A stretch of 64,000 bases of DNA from Cloacibacterium caeni (GCF_907163125.1 NZ_OU015319.1:1736001-1800000); one strand, 5' to 3'; numbered from the stretch's first letter, positions 42,754-51,590 are shown. Translations and numbers: made by a program. Notes: a model not told the origin generated them from the sequence alone.

Positions 42754-43182
42754 ATGAGAACTATAAAACACATTCTTGATAGAAAATCAAGAGAACTCGC
42801 CATCATCGAACCTGAAAAAACCGTTTTCGAAGCTTTAAAATTAATGGCAGACAAAAACATAGGCTCTGTTATTGTAATGGATGGAACACGATATCTCGGC
42901 ATTCTTTCGGAGAGAAATTACGCACGCCAAGTTGTTCTCCTCAACAAAAGTTCTAAGCAACTTCCGGTAAAAGAAATTATGAGAACAGACCTCCCAAAAC
43001 TTTCTAAAAATGACCCCATCGAAAAATGTATGGAAATCATGACTCAACTCAATGTGAGATATTTGCCTGTGGTAGAAAATGAAACACTCATCGGTCTAAT
43101 TTCTGTAAAAGACCTTCTAGACGAAGTTTTATTGCACCAAAAAGACGTCATCGAAAATCTTACCCACTATATCAACACTTAA
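42754..43182 (+). CDS. CBS-domain pair protein
   Basis: The 142-residue protein consists of two CBS motifs: VFEALKLMADKNIGSVIVMD...GILSERNYARQ and KCMEIMTQLNVRYLPVVEN...GLISVKDLLDE. Such stand-alone pairs bind adenine nucleotides as energy sensors. An ATG 6 bp upstream (42748) is equally possible. Its first five codons (MRTIK) share a 19-bp exact match with the start of the small gene at 13995. A terminator lies at 43212. Confidence 0.88.
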   Translation: MRTIKHILDRKSRELAIIEPEKTVFEALKLMADKNIGSVIVMDGTRYLGILSERNYARQVVLLNKSSKQLPVKEIMRTDLPKLSKNDPIEKCMEIMTQLNVRYLPVVENETLIGLISVKDLLDEVLLHQKDVIENLTHYINT

Positions 43183-43211
43183 ATTTTTCGACTGAACTAA
43201 TACCATTTCTC

Positions 43212-43237
43212 CTCCCGAAATCTATCGGGAGTTTTTT
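43212..43237 (+). terminator. Terminator of CBS gene
   Basis: CTCCCGA / TCGGGAG stem followed by six T. Confidence 0.85.
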
Positions 43238-43262
43238 ATGGAGTGAGATTTCTAAATTTTAT

Positions 43263-43270
43263 TATATTTG
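43263..43270 (+). promoter_or_regulatory. -7 element of hmgA
   Basis: TATATTTG, 23 bp before the ATG at 43294; supports that start over a GTG at 43243. Confidence 0.55.
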
Positions 43271-43293
43271 GAAAAATCAGAACACCAGTAGAA

Positions 43294-44481
43294 ATGAGAT
43301 ACACCACATTAGGAAAAATTCCGCAAAAAAGACATACCATTTTTAAATCCGAGGAAGGGAATTTCTATTACGAACAGCTTTTTGGGACTGAAGGTTTTCA
43401 CGGAATCTCTTCGTTACTGTATCATATTTACAGACCTACACAGATTAAATCTATTGGAACACCAAAAGATGTTACTCCAAAAATTGCAGTAGACCGAAAC
43501 ATCACGCCGCGAATGTTTAAAGGTGTACAAATCACTCCAGAAAATGATTATTTAGAAAGTAGAAAAGTTTTGTTGTTAAACAACGATTTAAAAATGGGCT
43601 TGGCAAAGCCTAAAAAATCTACTGATTATTTTTATAAAAATGCAGAATGTGACGAACTGCTTTTCGTACATGAAGGAAAAGGCACACTGAAAACCTTTGT
43701 AGGGAATTTAGACTTCGAAAAAGGAGATTATCTTATCATTCCAAGAGGAACGATTTATCAAGTAGAGTTAGAAACTAAAGAAAATGTCTTTTTCTTTTTA
43801 GAAGCACACTCCCCGATTTATACGCCAAAAAGATACAGAAATGAGTTCGGGCAATTGCTGGAACATTCCCCTTTTTGCGAAAGAGATATTATCGCACCCA
43901 CTTTTGTAGAACCCAAAGACGAAAAAGGAGAATTTCTCATTAAAGTAAAAAAAGAAAACCTGATTTGGGATTTTATTTACGCTACGCATCCTTTTGATGT
44001 GGTAGGTTGGGACGGTTATTTCTACCCTTATAAATTCAATATCAAAAATTTTGAACCGATTACGGGAAGAGTACATTTACCACCACCCATTCATCAGAAT
44101 TTTGAAGCGCATAATTTTGTAATTTGTTCTTTTGTGGCGAGAATGTACGATTATCATCCTCAAGCGATTCCTGCACCATATAACCACTCCAATATAGATT
44201 CAGACGAGGTTCTTTTCTACACTGAAGGAGATTTTATGAGCCGAAATCACATTGACTTAATGGATTTTACGCTTCATCCTGGCGGAATTGTTCACGGACC
44301 TCATCCTGGTGCGATGGAAAGAAGCATTGGCAAAAAATTTACCGAAGAATATGCGGTAATGATAGATCCTTTCAGACCACTGAAAATTACAGAAGAAGCG
44401 ATGAAAGTGGAAGATAAATCTTACGCTACCAGTTGGTTAGATACTGAAGAAAATTATTTACACGACAGAAGTCAAGAGTAA
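43294..44481 (+). CDS. hmgA: Homogentisate 1,2-dioxygenase
   Basis: This cupin-fold Fe(II) enzyme opens the ring of homogentisate to 4-maleylacetoacetate. The 395-residue protein has ECDELLFVHEGKG in the N-terminal half and the C-terminal active-site region VGWDGYFYPYKFNI, VHLPPPIHQ, then FTLHPGGIVHGPHPGAMERS, which carries Fe-ligand histidines. It begins a run of tyrosine-catabolism genes on the same strand. hppD and fahA follow within 5 kb. Confidence 0.94.
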   Translation: MRYTTLGKIPQKRHTIFKSEEGNFYYEQLFGTEGFHGISSLLYHIYRPTQIKSIGTPKDVTPKIAVDRNITPRMFKGVQITPENDYLESRKVLLLNNDLKMGLAKPKKSTDYFYKNAECDELLFVHEGKGTLKTFVGNLDFEKGDYLIIPRGTIYQVELETKENVFFFLEAHSPIYTPKRYRNEFGQLLEHSPFCERDIIAPTFVEPKDEKGEFLIKVKKENLIWDFIYATHPFDVVGWDGYFYPYKFNIKNFEPITGRVHLPPPIHQNFEAHNFVICSFVARMYDYHPQAIPAPYNHSNIDSDEVLFYTEGDFMSRNHIDLMDFTLHPGGIVHGPHPGAMERSIGKKFTEEYAVMIDPFRPLKITEEAMKVEDKSYATSWLDTEENYLHDRSQE

Positions 44482-44598
44482 AAACCCGAATAAACATTTA
44501 AAAATTTTATGGGTTAAAAATTCCTATTTTTATGCACTTTAGCACAAAAACAGGTCAATATTATCAAAAAATCAGAACTTTATTTGATAAATCTCATC

Positions 44599-44628
44599 TT
44601 GTACATTCTTCATAAAAATGTAACTTTG
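44599..44628 (+). promoter_or_regulatory. Promoter of the CoA-transferase gene
   Basis: TTG (44599-44601), 19-bp spacer, TAACTTTG (44621-44628): a full-match Bacteroidetes promoter 48 bp before the ATG. Confidence 0.7.
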
Positions 44629-44676
44629 GGAAACAGAGAAAATTGAAAAGTTTAGAAACATAAAAACGATTATATT

Positions 44677-45960
44677 ATGTATAATTACGTCACGGCAGAA
44701 GAAGCCTTATCACTTGTCCAGAGCAACCAAAGAATATTTTTTCACGGGAGTGCTTGCACACCTAATTATTTGATTTCGGAATTAGCAAAACAAGCCCATA
44801 GATTAAGAGATGTAGAGGTGGTTTCTATTACCGTTCAAGGTGAAGTAGAAATCGCAAAACCAGAATATAGAGACAGTTTTTACATCAACTCACTTTTTGT
44901 TTCGGCACCAGTAAGAGAAGCGGTAAATAGTGACAGAGGAGATTTTGTTCCCGTTTTTTTGAGTGAAATCCCTATTTTATTTAAAAATAATATTCTTCCG
45001 TTAGATGTAGCCATTATTCAGGTTTCACCACCAGATCAGCACGGTTATTGTTCCCTGGGAACTTCTGTAGACGTAGCGAGAAGTGCCGTAGATTCTGCAA
45101 AATATGTAATTGCACAGGTAAATCCTAAAATGCCAAGAACACTAGGAGATTCTATGCTTCATGTAAAAAGAATTGATAAAATGGTTTGGCATGAAACCGA
45201 TTTATTAACAGTAGATTACGCTGCGAAAGTTTCTGATGATGAAAGAACCATCGGAAAATACATTGCCGAAATGGTAGAAGATAAATCTACGCTTCAAATG
45301 GGAATTGGCACGATTCCAGATGCGGTTCTAAGTTCACTACACAATCACAAAGATTTAGGTGTACACACGGAAATGATTAGTGACGGAATCATAGATTTAG
45401 TTGCGAATGACGTAGTAAACAATAAATATAAAGGAACACATCTCAACAAAACCATTACTGCATTTTGTTTTGGGACAAAAAAATTATACGATTTCATAGA
45501 CAACAATCCTTCATTCCAGTTTATGGATGTGACTCATGTAAACAATCCTTCTATCATTAGAAGAAACAAAAAATTAGTAGCCATCAATTCTGCTATAGAA
45601 GTAGATTTAACAGGTCAAGTTTGTGCAGATTCTATTGGCACTTATCAATATTCAGGAATTGGCGGACAAATGGATTTTATTCGTGGAGCTGCACTTTCTG
45701 AAGGTGGAAAACCTATTATTGCCCTTACTTCTAGAACCAAAAAAGGAATTCCTAGAATTGTTCCTTACCTAAAAGAAGGAGCTGGTGTAGTAACAACCAG
45801 AGGTCATATTCACTATGTAGTAACAGAATATGGAGTAGCTTATCTCTACGGAAAAAACATGAGACAGCGTGCAAAACTACTCATAGACATTGCCCATCCT
45901 GATGACAGAGAAATGCTTGATAAATTCTGCTTCGAACGATTTAAATCACACGCATTGTAA
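44677..45960 (+). CDS. Acetyl-CoA hydrolase/transferase family CoA-transferase
   Basis: The 427-residue CoA-transferase belongs to the AcH/4-hydroxybutyrate CoA-transferase family: FFHGSACTPNYLI near the start, LQMGIGTIPDAVLSSL, LGVHTEMISDGIIDL with the candidate catalytic Glu, and YSGIGGQMDFIRGA. It has its own strong promoter and a terminator after it. It lies between hmgA and hppD; since fumarylacetoacetase releases acetoacetate, it might activate a C2-C4 acid from the pathway, but the substrate is an inference. Confidence 0.88.
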   Translation: MYNYVTAEEALSLVQSNQRIFFHGSACTPNYLISELAKQAHRLRDVEVVSITVQGEVEIAKPEYRDSFYINSLFVSAPVREAVNSDRGDFVPVFLSEIPILFKNNILPLDVAIIQVSPPDQHGYCSLGTSVDVARSAVDSAKYVIAQVNPKMPRTLGDSMLHVKRIDKMVWHETDLLTVDYAAKVSDDERTIGKYIAEMVEDKSTLQMGIGTIPDAVLSSLHNHKDLGVHTEMISDGIIDLVANDVVNNKYKGTHLNKTITAFCFGTKKLYDFIDNNPSFQFMDVTHVNNPSIIRRNKKLVAINSAIEVDLTGQVCADSIGTYQYSGIGGQMDFIRGAALSEGGKPIIALTSRTKKGIPRIVPYLKEGAGVVTTRGHIHYVVTEYGVAYLYGKNMRQRAKLLIDIAHPDDREMLDKFCFERFKSHAL

Positions 45961-45968
45961 ACTTTTAG

Positions 45969-45992
45969 AACCTATCTTTTTGATAGGTTTAT
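45969..45992 (+). terminator. Terminator of CoA-transferase gene
   Basis: AACCTATC / GATAGGTT stem followed by a T-rich tail. Confidence 0.75.
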
Positions 45993-46038
45993 TTATGAGT
46001 CATAAAAATTTTATAAATTTAAATACTCAAAAAACACC

Positions 46039-46623
46039 ATGAATAACTCCATTGATTCTTTACTAAAATTTATTAATTCTTCGGTTACACTCTGTTTGGA
46101 AGAAGAAAGTTTAATCTCTAAATATTTTGAAATTAAAGAATATCAAAAAAATGAAATTATTTTAAATGCTGGAGAAATCTGCAATTATCTATATTTTATT
46201 GACAAAGGATTGCTCAGAACTTTTCATGTGAATGCTAATGGAAGCGAATTTACTCGACTGATTGTTTCCGAAAATAAATTCTGTACTATTCTGCTCAGTT
46301 TTCAAGAAAGAATTGCTTCACCAGCAACCATTCAAGCATTAGAGAACACTATCGTTTTTGCTATTTCTAAAGAAAATTTTGAAAAAATAACTTCTATTTC
46401 TGCCAATGCACAATCTTTATATGTAAAAATTTTAGAAGAATTTCAGAATTTTCAAATCAAAAGAATAGAATTCCTTACCTCTTTTTCACCCAAAGAAAAA
46501 ACTGAAATCTTTTTAAAAGAAAATTCAGAATTAGAAACTAGATTAACAGACAAGGTAATTGCTTCTTATTTGCAGATTACTCCAGAAACATATTGCAGAT
46601 GTAAGAAAAATTTGGAATCTTGA
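46039..46623 (+). CDS. Crp/Fnr-family transcription regulator
   Basis: The 194-residue regulator has an N-terminal cyclic-nucleotide-binding-type domain (IILNAGEICNYLYFIDKGLLRTFHV) and a C-terminal helix-turn-helix region (LTDKVIASYLQITPETYCRC). No Fnr-type Cys cluster is seen. The effector is unknown. Its position among the tyrosine-catabolism genes suggests, but does not prove, control of them; a TTGTG-N7-CACAA dyad lies upstream of hppD. Confidence 0.85.
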   Translation: MNNSIDSLLKFINSSVTLCLEEESLISKYFEIKEYQKNEIILNAGEICNYLYFIDKGLLRTFHVNANGSEFTRLIVSENKFCTILLSFQERIASPATIQALENTIVFAISKENFEKITSISANAQSLYVKILEEFQNFQIKRIEFLTSFSPKEKTEIFLKENSELETRLTDKVIASYLQITPETYCRCKKNLES

Positions 46624-46679
46624 TTTGAATCAATTTTTTTGAGTTTATAACAGCATAACTTTGATGAAAATTTAATGCT

Positions 46680-47084
46680 ATGAAAAACTTATTTCTTTTA
46701 ATTTTTTTGGTTTGTTCCATAAAATTTTATTCCCAACAAAAAGAAAATGAAAAGATAGTTTCTGATATTTATTTTAACAAGTATAAAAAGCAAAAAAGGA
46801 ATGCAACCATACTTTCTGTAACGGGAGGTGTTTTACTTTTTACAGGTTTCATCATTTCAAAACAAGAATCAGAAGCTGCAAATCTAGTATTTTCTAAAAA
46901 CGAAGTTACTGGTTACTCCATTGCTTCTTTAGGTATTATTTCTATTATTGGCTCCATTCCTCTATATATTTCTGCCGAAAAAAATTATAAAAAATCAGTT
47001 TCTATTTCACCTAGTGTTCAAACTTATCATTTCTACAACACAAAAAACACAAGTTTAGGATTAAACATTACCTACAGCTTCTAA
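46680..47084 (+). CDS. Hypothetical membrane protein (134 aa)
   Basis: The product begins MKNLFLLIFLVCSIKFYSQQ, a signal peptide with a cleavage site near YSQ. Two further hydrophobic segments follow (TILSVTGGVLLFTGFII and YSIASLGIISIIGSIPLYI). The C-terminus ends SLGLNITYSF, which resembles an outer-membrane closing strand. No family is recognised. It lies between the Crp/Fnr gene and hppD. Confidence 0.65.
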   Translation: MKNLFLLIFLVCSIKFYSQQKENEKIVSDIYFNKYKKQKRNATILSVTGGVLLFTGFIISKQESEAANLVFSKNEVTGYSIASLGIISIIGSIPLYISAEKNYKKSVSISPSVQTYHFYNTKNTSLGLNITYSF

Positions 47085-47110
47085 TTTATTATCGAATGTT
47101 GACAATTTTT

Positions 47111-47127
47111 TTGTGCGCATCACACAA
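47111..47127. promoter_or_regulatory. Dyad TTGTG-N7-CACAA upstream of hppD
   Basis: A perfect 5-bp dyad 46 bp before the hppD ATG. It resembles a short Crp/Fnr-type operator and may be a target of the neighbouring regulator (inference). Confidence 0.35.
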
Positions 47128-47172
47128 TATTTGTAATTTGGCACATAACAAACTCCAAATAAAAAGAGAAAA

Positions 47173-48303
47173 ATGAGCACACTTACTTTTGCCGAAAAAA
47201 TAGCGCAGGCAGAGAATTTTCTTCCAATAAATGGAACAGATTATATAGAATTTTATGTAGGAAATGCTAAGCAAGCAGCCCATTATTACAAAACTGCTTT
47301 CGGTTTTCAGAGCGTAGCTTATGCAGGGCCAGAAACTGGCGTAAGAGATAGAGCTTCTTATGTAGTGCAACAAGGAAAAATAAGATTGGTTCTTACCTCT
47401 GGTTTATCTTCGGATTCACCAATTTGTGAACACCAAAAAAAACATGGTGATGGAGTAAAAATTCTTGCACTTTGGGTAGATGATGCCTATAAAGCATTTG
47501 AAGAAACCACAAATCGTGGTGCAAAACCTTACTTGGAGCCCAAAACGCTAAAAGATGAATTCGGGGAAGTAAAAATGGCAGGAATTTATACCTACGGCGA
47601 AACCGTTCACATGTTCATCGAAAGAAAAAATTACGACGGGCCATTTATGCCAGGATACGAAAAATGGGAATCTGATTATAACCCTTCGGATTGTGGATTG
47701 CTTTATGTAGACCATTGCGTAGGAAATGTAGGTTGGGACAGAATGATTCCTGTGGTAAAATGGTATGAAGAAGTAATGGGATTTGTGAATATTTTAAGTT
47801 TTGACGATAAGCAAATTAACACCGAATATTCTGCACTCATGTCAAAAGTAATGAGCAACGGAAACGGATTTGCTAAATTCCCTATTAATGAACCAGCAGA
47901 AGGAAAGAAAAAATCTCAGGTAGAAGAATATCTAGATTTCTACGAAGGAGAAGGAGTTCAGCACATTGCAGTAGCGACTAAAGACATCATAAAAACGGTA
48001 ACAGAATTGAAAGCGAGAGGAGTAGAATTCCTTTCAGCACCACCAGAAGCTTACTACGAAATGGTTCCAGAAAGAGTGGGAACAATACACGAAGACATTA
48101 AAAAACTTCAAGATTTAGGAATTCTAATCGACTGTGACGAAGAAGGTTATCTTTTACAAATTTTTACAAAACCTGTAGAAGACCGCCCTACTCTTTTCTA
48201 CGAAATTATAGAAAGACATGGTGCGCAAAGCTTCGGAGCTGGTAATTTCAAAGCATTATTTGAAGCCTTAGAAAGAGAACAAGCCAGAAGAGGCAACCTA
48301 TAA
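47173..48303 (+). CDS. hppD: 4-hydroxyphenylpyruvate dioxygenase
   Basis: This Fe(II) enzyme converts 4-hydroxyphenylpyruvate to homogentisate. The 376-residue protein has two vicinal-oxygen-chelate halves. Metal ligands fit His181 (YVDHCVGNV), His264 (GVQHIAVAT) and Glu344 (LFYEIIERHG), followed by the C-terminal FGAGNFKALFEALE block. It supplies the substrate of hmgA. A terminator at 48353 separates it from fahA. Confidence 0.97.
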   Translation: MSTLTFAEKIAQAENFLPINGTDYIEFYVGNAKQAAHYYKTAFGFQSVAYAGPETGVRDRASYVVQQGKIRLVLTSGLSSDSPICEHQKKHGDGVKILALWVDDAYKAFEETTNRGAKPYLEPKTLKDEFGEVKMAGIYTYGETVHMFIERKNYDGPFMPGYEKWESDYNPSDCGLLYVDHCVGNVGWDRMIPVVKWYEEVMGFVNILSFDDKQINTEYSALMSKVMSNGNGFAKFPINEPAEGKKKSQVEEYLDFYEGEGVQHIAVATKDIIKTVTELKARGVEFLSAPPEAYYEMVPERVGTIHEDIKKLQDLGILIDCDEEGYLLQIFTKPVEDRPTLFYEIIERHGAQSFGAGNFKALFEALEREQARRGNL

Positions 48304-48352
48304 AAAAATATACTTTTAAAACTTTTTGAATTTATTTCAAATCATAAATATT

Positions 48353-48383
48353 GCCCGAAATTCTTTTGTTTTCGGGCTTTTTT
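48353..48383 (+). terminator. Terminator of hppD
   Basis: GCCCGAAA / TTTCGGGC stem with a T-rich loop, followed by seven T. Confidence 0.85.
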
Positions 48384-48408
48384 ATATCTTTAAAACAAAT
48401 TTTAAGAC

Positions 48409-49656
48409 ATGAAATCTTTTATAAATTATCCTCAAAATTCAGATTTTTCTATTCATAATATTCCTTTTGGTGTAGCGGTTTTTAACAGAGAATACATCGC
48501 TTGTTGTACCAGAATTGGCGATTTGGTGATAGACCTTGCTACTTTATACGATTACGGATTTTTTGACGAAATAGAAGGGTTAAATGAAAACGTTTTCGAA
48601 GCATACACGCTCAATGAATTTATAGAACTCGGAAAACCGGTAACCAATGCTGTTCGTTTAAAAATTCAGGAACTTTTATTAGAAGGTTCATCGCTGTCTC
48701 ATGACGAAAAAACCATAGAAGAATGTTTCTATGATTTAGATAAAGTACAAATGATGATGCCACTTCACGTACAGAATTATACTGATTTTTACAGCAGTAT
48801 AGAACACGCTACCAATGTGGGAAAAATGTTTCGTGACCCTGCAAATGCATTGCTCCCGAATTGGAAACATTTACCGGTAGGTTATCACGGTCGTGCTTCT
48901 TCTATCGTGGTTTCGGGAATTAATTTTCACAGACCAAAAGGTCAAATGAAACCTGCAGATGCAGAAAAACCAATTTTTGGTGCTTCAAAACAATTAGATT
49001 TTGAGCTAGAAATGGCTTTTGTATTGAATAAAAATACAGAAATTGGCGAAAGTATCTCTACTCAAGAAGCCGAAGATGCAATATTTGGAATGGTGATTTT
49101 TAACGATTGGAGTGCTAGAGACATTCAGAGTTGGGAATATGTTCCTCTTGGTCCATTTTTAGGGAAAAATTTCTGTTCGTCTATTTCACCTTGGGTGGTA
49201 ACCTTAGAAGCTTTAGAACCCTTTAGAACTGCATCACCAAAACAAGAACCTGAAGTTTTAGATTATCTGAAATTTGAAGGAGATAAAAATTTCGATATCA
49301 ACTTAGAAGTGTATTTACAACCAGAAAACGGCGAAGAAAACCTCATCTGCAAAAGCAATTACAAATACATGTACTGGAATATGACGCAACAATTGGCACA
49401 TCACACCATCAATGGTTGTAATGTGGAAGTTGGCGATTTATATGCTTCAGGAACGATTTCTGGAAGTGAACCGAATAGTTTTGGTTCAATGCTAGAATTG
49501 ACTTGGCGCGGACAAAACCCGCTAAAACTTTCAGATGGAACTGAAAGAAAATTTATAGAAGACCACGACACCATCATTATGAGAGGTTTCTCTGAAAAAA
49601 ACGGAATAAGAGTAGGTTTTGGAGAAGTAAGAGGAAAAGTTTTGCCAGCTAAGTAA
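48409..49656 (+). CDS. fahA: Fumarylacetoacetase
   Basis: It hydrolyses fumarylacetoacetate to fumarate and acetoacetate, the last step of tyrosine degradation. The 415-residue product has YTDFYSSIEHATNVGKMFRD (containing catalytic His and metal ligands), LPVGYHGRASSIV, LDFELEMAFV with metal-ligand Glu residues, FNDWSARDIQSWEYVPLGPF, and GTISGSEPNSFGSMLELTW. Maleylacetoacetate isomerase, needed between HmgA and FahA, is not in the window. Confidence 0.97.
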   Translation: MKSFINYPQNSDFSIHNIPFGVAVFNREYIACCTRIGDLVIDLATLYDYGFFDEIEGLNENVFEAYTLNEFIELGKPVTNAVRLKIQELLLEGSSLSHDEKTIEECFYDLDKVQMMMPLHVQNYTDFYSSIEHATNVGKMFRDPANALLPNWKHLPVGYHGRASSIVVSGINFHRPKGQMKPADAEKPIFGASKQLDFELEMAFVLNKNTEIGESISTQEAEDAIFGMVIFNDWSARDIQSWEYVPLGPFLGKNFCSSISPWVVTLEALEPFRTASPKQEPEVLDYLKFEGDKNFDINLEVYLQPENGEENLICKSNYKYMYWNMTQQLAHHTINGCNVEVGDLYASGTISGSEPNSFGSMLELTWRGQNPLKLSDGTERKFIEDHDTIIMRGFSEKNGIRVGFGEVRGKVLPAK

Positions 49657-49690
49657 GTTATGAAAGTGATATGGTTATAAAAGTTAAAAA
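49656..49690. repeat. Left inverted arm flanking the four-helix-bundle gene
   Basis: This contains GTTATGAAAGTGATATGGTT followed by ATAAAAGTTA. It aligns, with a few changes and small gaps, to the reverse complement of 50080-50118. It begins at the fahA stop codon. Confidence 0.55.
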
Positions 49691-49711
49691 GTAGAGATTT
49701 TAGAATAATAT

Positions 49712-50074
49712 ATGTCAAAAATAAATTCACATAAAGACTTAAAAGTTTGGCAAGAATCCATGGATTTTGTTGTAGAAATCTATAAACTTTTAGAACAATT
49801 TCCAGATGAAGAAAAATTTATACTTACTAATCAAATAAAAAGAGCAGCCATTTCTATTCCTTCTAATATTGCAGAAGGAGCTGGTAGAGAATCAAATCAA
49901 GAATTCTTTAGATTTCTTAGTATTTCTCAAGGCTCACTTTCAGAGCTTGAAACTCAATTAGAAATTGCTGAAAAATTAAAATATATCACTTTAAATGATG
50001 AAATAAAAAAACAAATAATTTTCATTAGAATAATGCTGACTAATCTCAAAAAATCATTAATCAATAAAAAGTAA
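49712..50074 (+). CDS. Four-helix-bundle protein, 23S rRNA intervening-sequence type
   Basis: This 120-residue helical protein carries the S23/IVP family signature: KDLKVWQESMDFVVEIYKL, the central IKRAAISIPSNIAEGAGR, and FFRFLSISQGSLSELETQLE. Homologues are encoded inside intervening sequences of 23S rRNA genes and as dispersed single genes; the molecular function is not established. Here it sits between fahA and a flavin reductase gene that would otherwise be neighbours, bracketed by imperfect inverted repeats, which suggests insertion as a small mobile cassette. Confidence 0.9.
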   Translation: MSKINSHKDLKVWQESMDFVVEIYKLLEQFPDEEKFILTNQIKRAAISIPSNIAEGAGRESNQEFFRFLSISQGSLSELETQLEIAEKLKYITLNDEIKKQIIFIRIMLTNLKKSLINKK

Positions 50075-50079
50075 AAACT

Positions 50080-50118
50080 TTCATAACTTGTATAACATTT
50101 ATAACTTTCATCGCTTTA
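50080..50118. repeat. Right inverted arm flanking the four-helix-bundle gene
   Basis: This contains three ATAAC words at 9-bp spacing within ACTTTCATAACTTGTATAAC and the following bases. Its complement repeats ATGAAAGT, GTTATA and AAGTTA in the order of the left arm. Confidence 0.55.
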
Positions 50119-50125
50119 ATATAAA

Positions 50126-50947
50126 ATGAAAACAATCAATCCATCAGAATTATCACCAATGCAAGTGCAAATGATTTTGCAAACGGCTGTTTCTCCGCGA
50201 CCTATCGCACTGGCTTCTACCATAGACAAAAACGGAAATGTGAATCTTTCGCCGTTTAGTTTTTTTAATTTATTCAGTTCTAATCCACCAATTTTAATTT
50301 TTTCTCCAGCAAGAAGAGTTCGAGATAATTCTACAAAAGACACACTTCATAATGTGCTAGAAGTTCCAGAAGTGGTGATTGGAAACGTGAATTTTGATAT
50401 GGTTCAGCAAGTTTCCCTTTCGTCTACAGAATATGAAACGAGTGTAGATGAATTTATTAAATCTGGATTAACTAAAAAACCAGCAGAATTAGTAAAACCA
50501 CCACTCATTACAGAATCACCCGTGAATTTTGAATGCAAAGTCATCGAGGTAAAACCTCTTGGAAACGAAGGTGGCGCTGGAAATTTAGTCATCTGCGAAG
50601 TTTTAAAAATTCATATCAGAGAAGAGTTTTTAAATGAAGAAGGAAACCTAGATCAGAAAAAACTAGATTTGGTTTCTAGACTAGGCGGAAACTGGTACGG
50701 AAGAACAACTCCAGAAACTTTATTCGAAGTTCCAAAACCATTGGTTACCAAAGGAATTGGCTTTGATCAATTGCCTTCAGAAATTAAACATTCCAAAGTT
50801 TTTACAGGAAATGATTTAGGAATGTTGGCGAATGTAGAACAACTCCCAGAAGGAAATTTCTTCGCAGATGAAAATTTACATCTAGAAGCTCAAAACCTGC
50901 TTTTAGAAGGCGAAATAGAGGAAGCTTGGAAAGTTTTAACTCAATAA
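50126..50947 (+). CDS. Flavin reductase-family protein (FMN-binding split barrel)
   Basis: The 273-residue protein has the flavin-reductase pattern: VSPRPIALASTIDKNGNVNL, SPFSFFNLFSSNPPILIFSP, RDNSTKDTLHNV, and VIGNVNFDMVQQVSLSS. Such proteins bind FMN and supply reduced flavin, or act as oxidoreductases. It lies directly after the tyrosine-pathway genes apart from the inserted four-helix-bundle gene. The next gene starts 5 bp downstream, suggesting cotranscription. Confidence 0.85.
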   Translation: MKTINPSELSPMQVQMILQTAVSPRPIALASTIDKNGNVNLSPFSFFNLFSSNPPILIFSPARRVRDNSTKDTLHNVLEVPEVVIGNVNFDMVQQVSLSSTEYETSVDEFIKSGLTKKPAELVKPPLITESPVNFECKVIEVKPLGNEGGAGNLVICEVLKIHIREEFLNEEGNLDQKKLDLVSRLGGNWYGRTTPETLFEVPKPLVTKGIGFDQLPSEIKHSKVFTGNDLGMLANVEQLPEGNFFADENLHLEAQNLLLEGEIEEAWKVLTQ

Positions 50948-50952
50948 AAATT

Positions 50953-51552
50953 ATGAAAAAAATAGTAGCATTACTTACGATTTTATTATTACAAAGTTGT
51001 ATTGTAAATATTAAACAAGATTATAATGGATATAGCAGAAATTTAGTTTTTGAACAAAATAAAAAATGGCTCATCAATAATATCTATACAGATTTAAATT
51101 CTTATGATAGAGATGAACTGAATAAGAAAATTTTTGAAAAATTCAATGAATTATCAAAAGGAAACGCATACACTTTAGAAAAGGCAAGAAGCGAAAATTT
51201 AATAGCTGGTAAAATATCTTTTTCCCCTGAAATAGAAGAAATTGAACAACTCAAAAACGCTACAGATTTTGATTATTTAGTAAACATTTATACTAAAAAA
51301 GTGAGGAATAATCTTTCATTAATAGAGCCTACTGAACAAACAAGATATGCAAGTAATGAAGCTTTTGCAATCATAGAAGTTTATGACATCAAAAAAATGA
51401 AAAAGATTTATTTGCAAAAAGCAAGTTCTTTACAAACTCGCGAAGAAAAAACAAAAGGGCCAAGTTTTCATTATACTTCAGAGACTTTATCTAAAAAGAA
51501 TTTGAAGAAAATAATTAAAGACATTGAAAAAAATGCCATTTTAAAAAATTAA
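50953..51552 (+). CDS. Hypothetical lipoprotein (199 aa)
   Basis: The product begins MKKIVALLTILLLQSCIVNI, a lipoprotein signal with lipobox LQSC. The mature region is Lys/Glu-rich, mixed secondary structure, no recognised domain. The ATG at 50953 follows the flavin reductase stop by 5 bp. A strong bidirectional terminator follows at 51556. Confidence 0.75.
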   Translation: MKKIVALLTILLLQSCIVNIKQDYNGYSRNLVFEQNKKWLINNIYTDLNSYDRDELNKKIFEKFNELSKGNAYTLEKARSENLIAGKISFSPEIEEIEQLKNATDFDYLVNIYTKKVRNNLSLIEPTEQTRYASNEAFAIIEVYDIKKMKKIYLQKASSLQTREEKTKGPSFHYTSETLSKKNLKKIIKDIEKNAILKN

Positions 51553-51555
51553 TCT

Positions 51556-51588
51556 AACTTCGCCAAAGTTTAAAACTTTGGCGAAGTT
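51556..51588. terminator. Bidirectional terminator
   Basis: Nearly perfect 15-bp stem AACTTCGCCAAAGTT/AACTTTGGCGAAGTT with T-runs on the plus side, between convergent genes. Confidence 0.85.
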
Positions 51589-51590
51589 TT

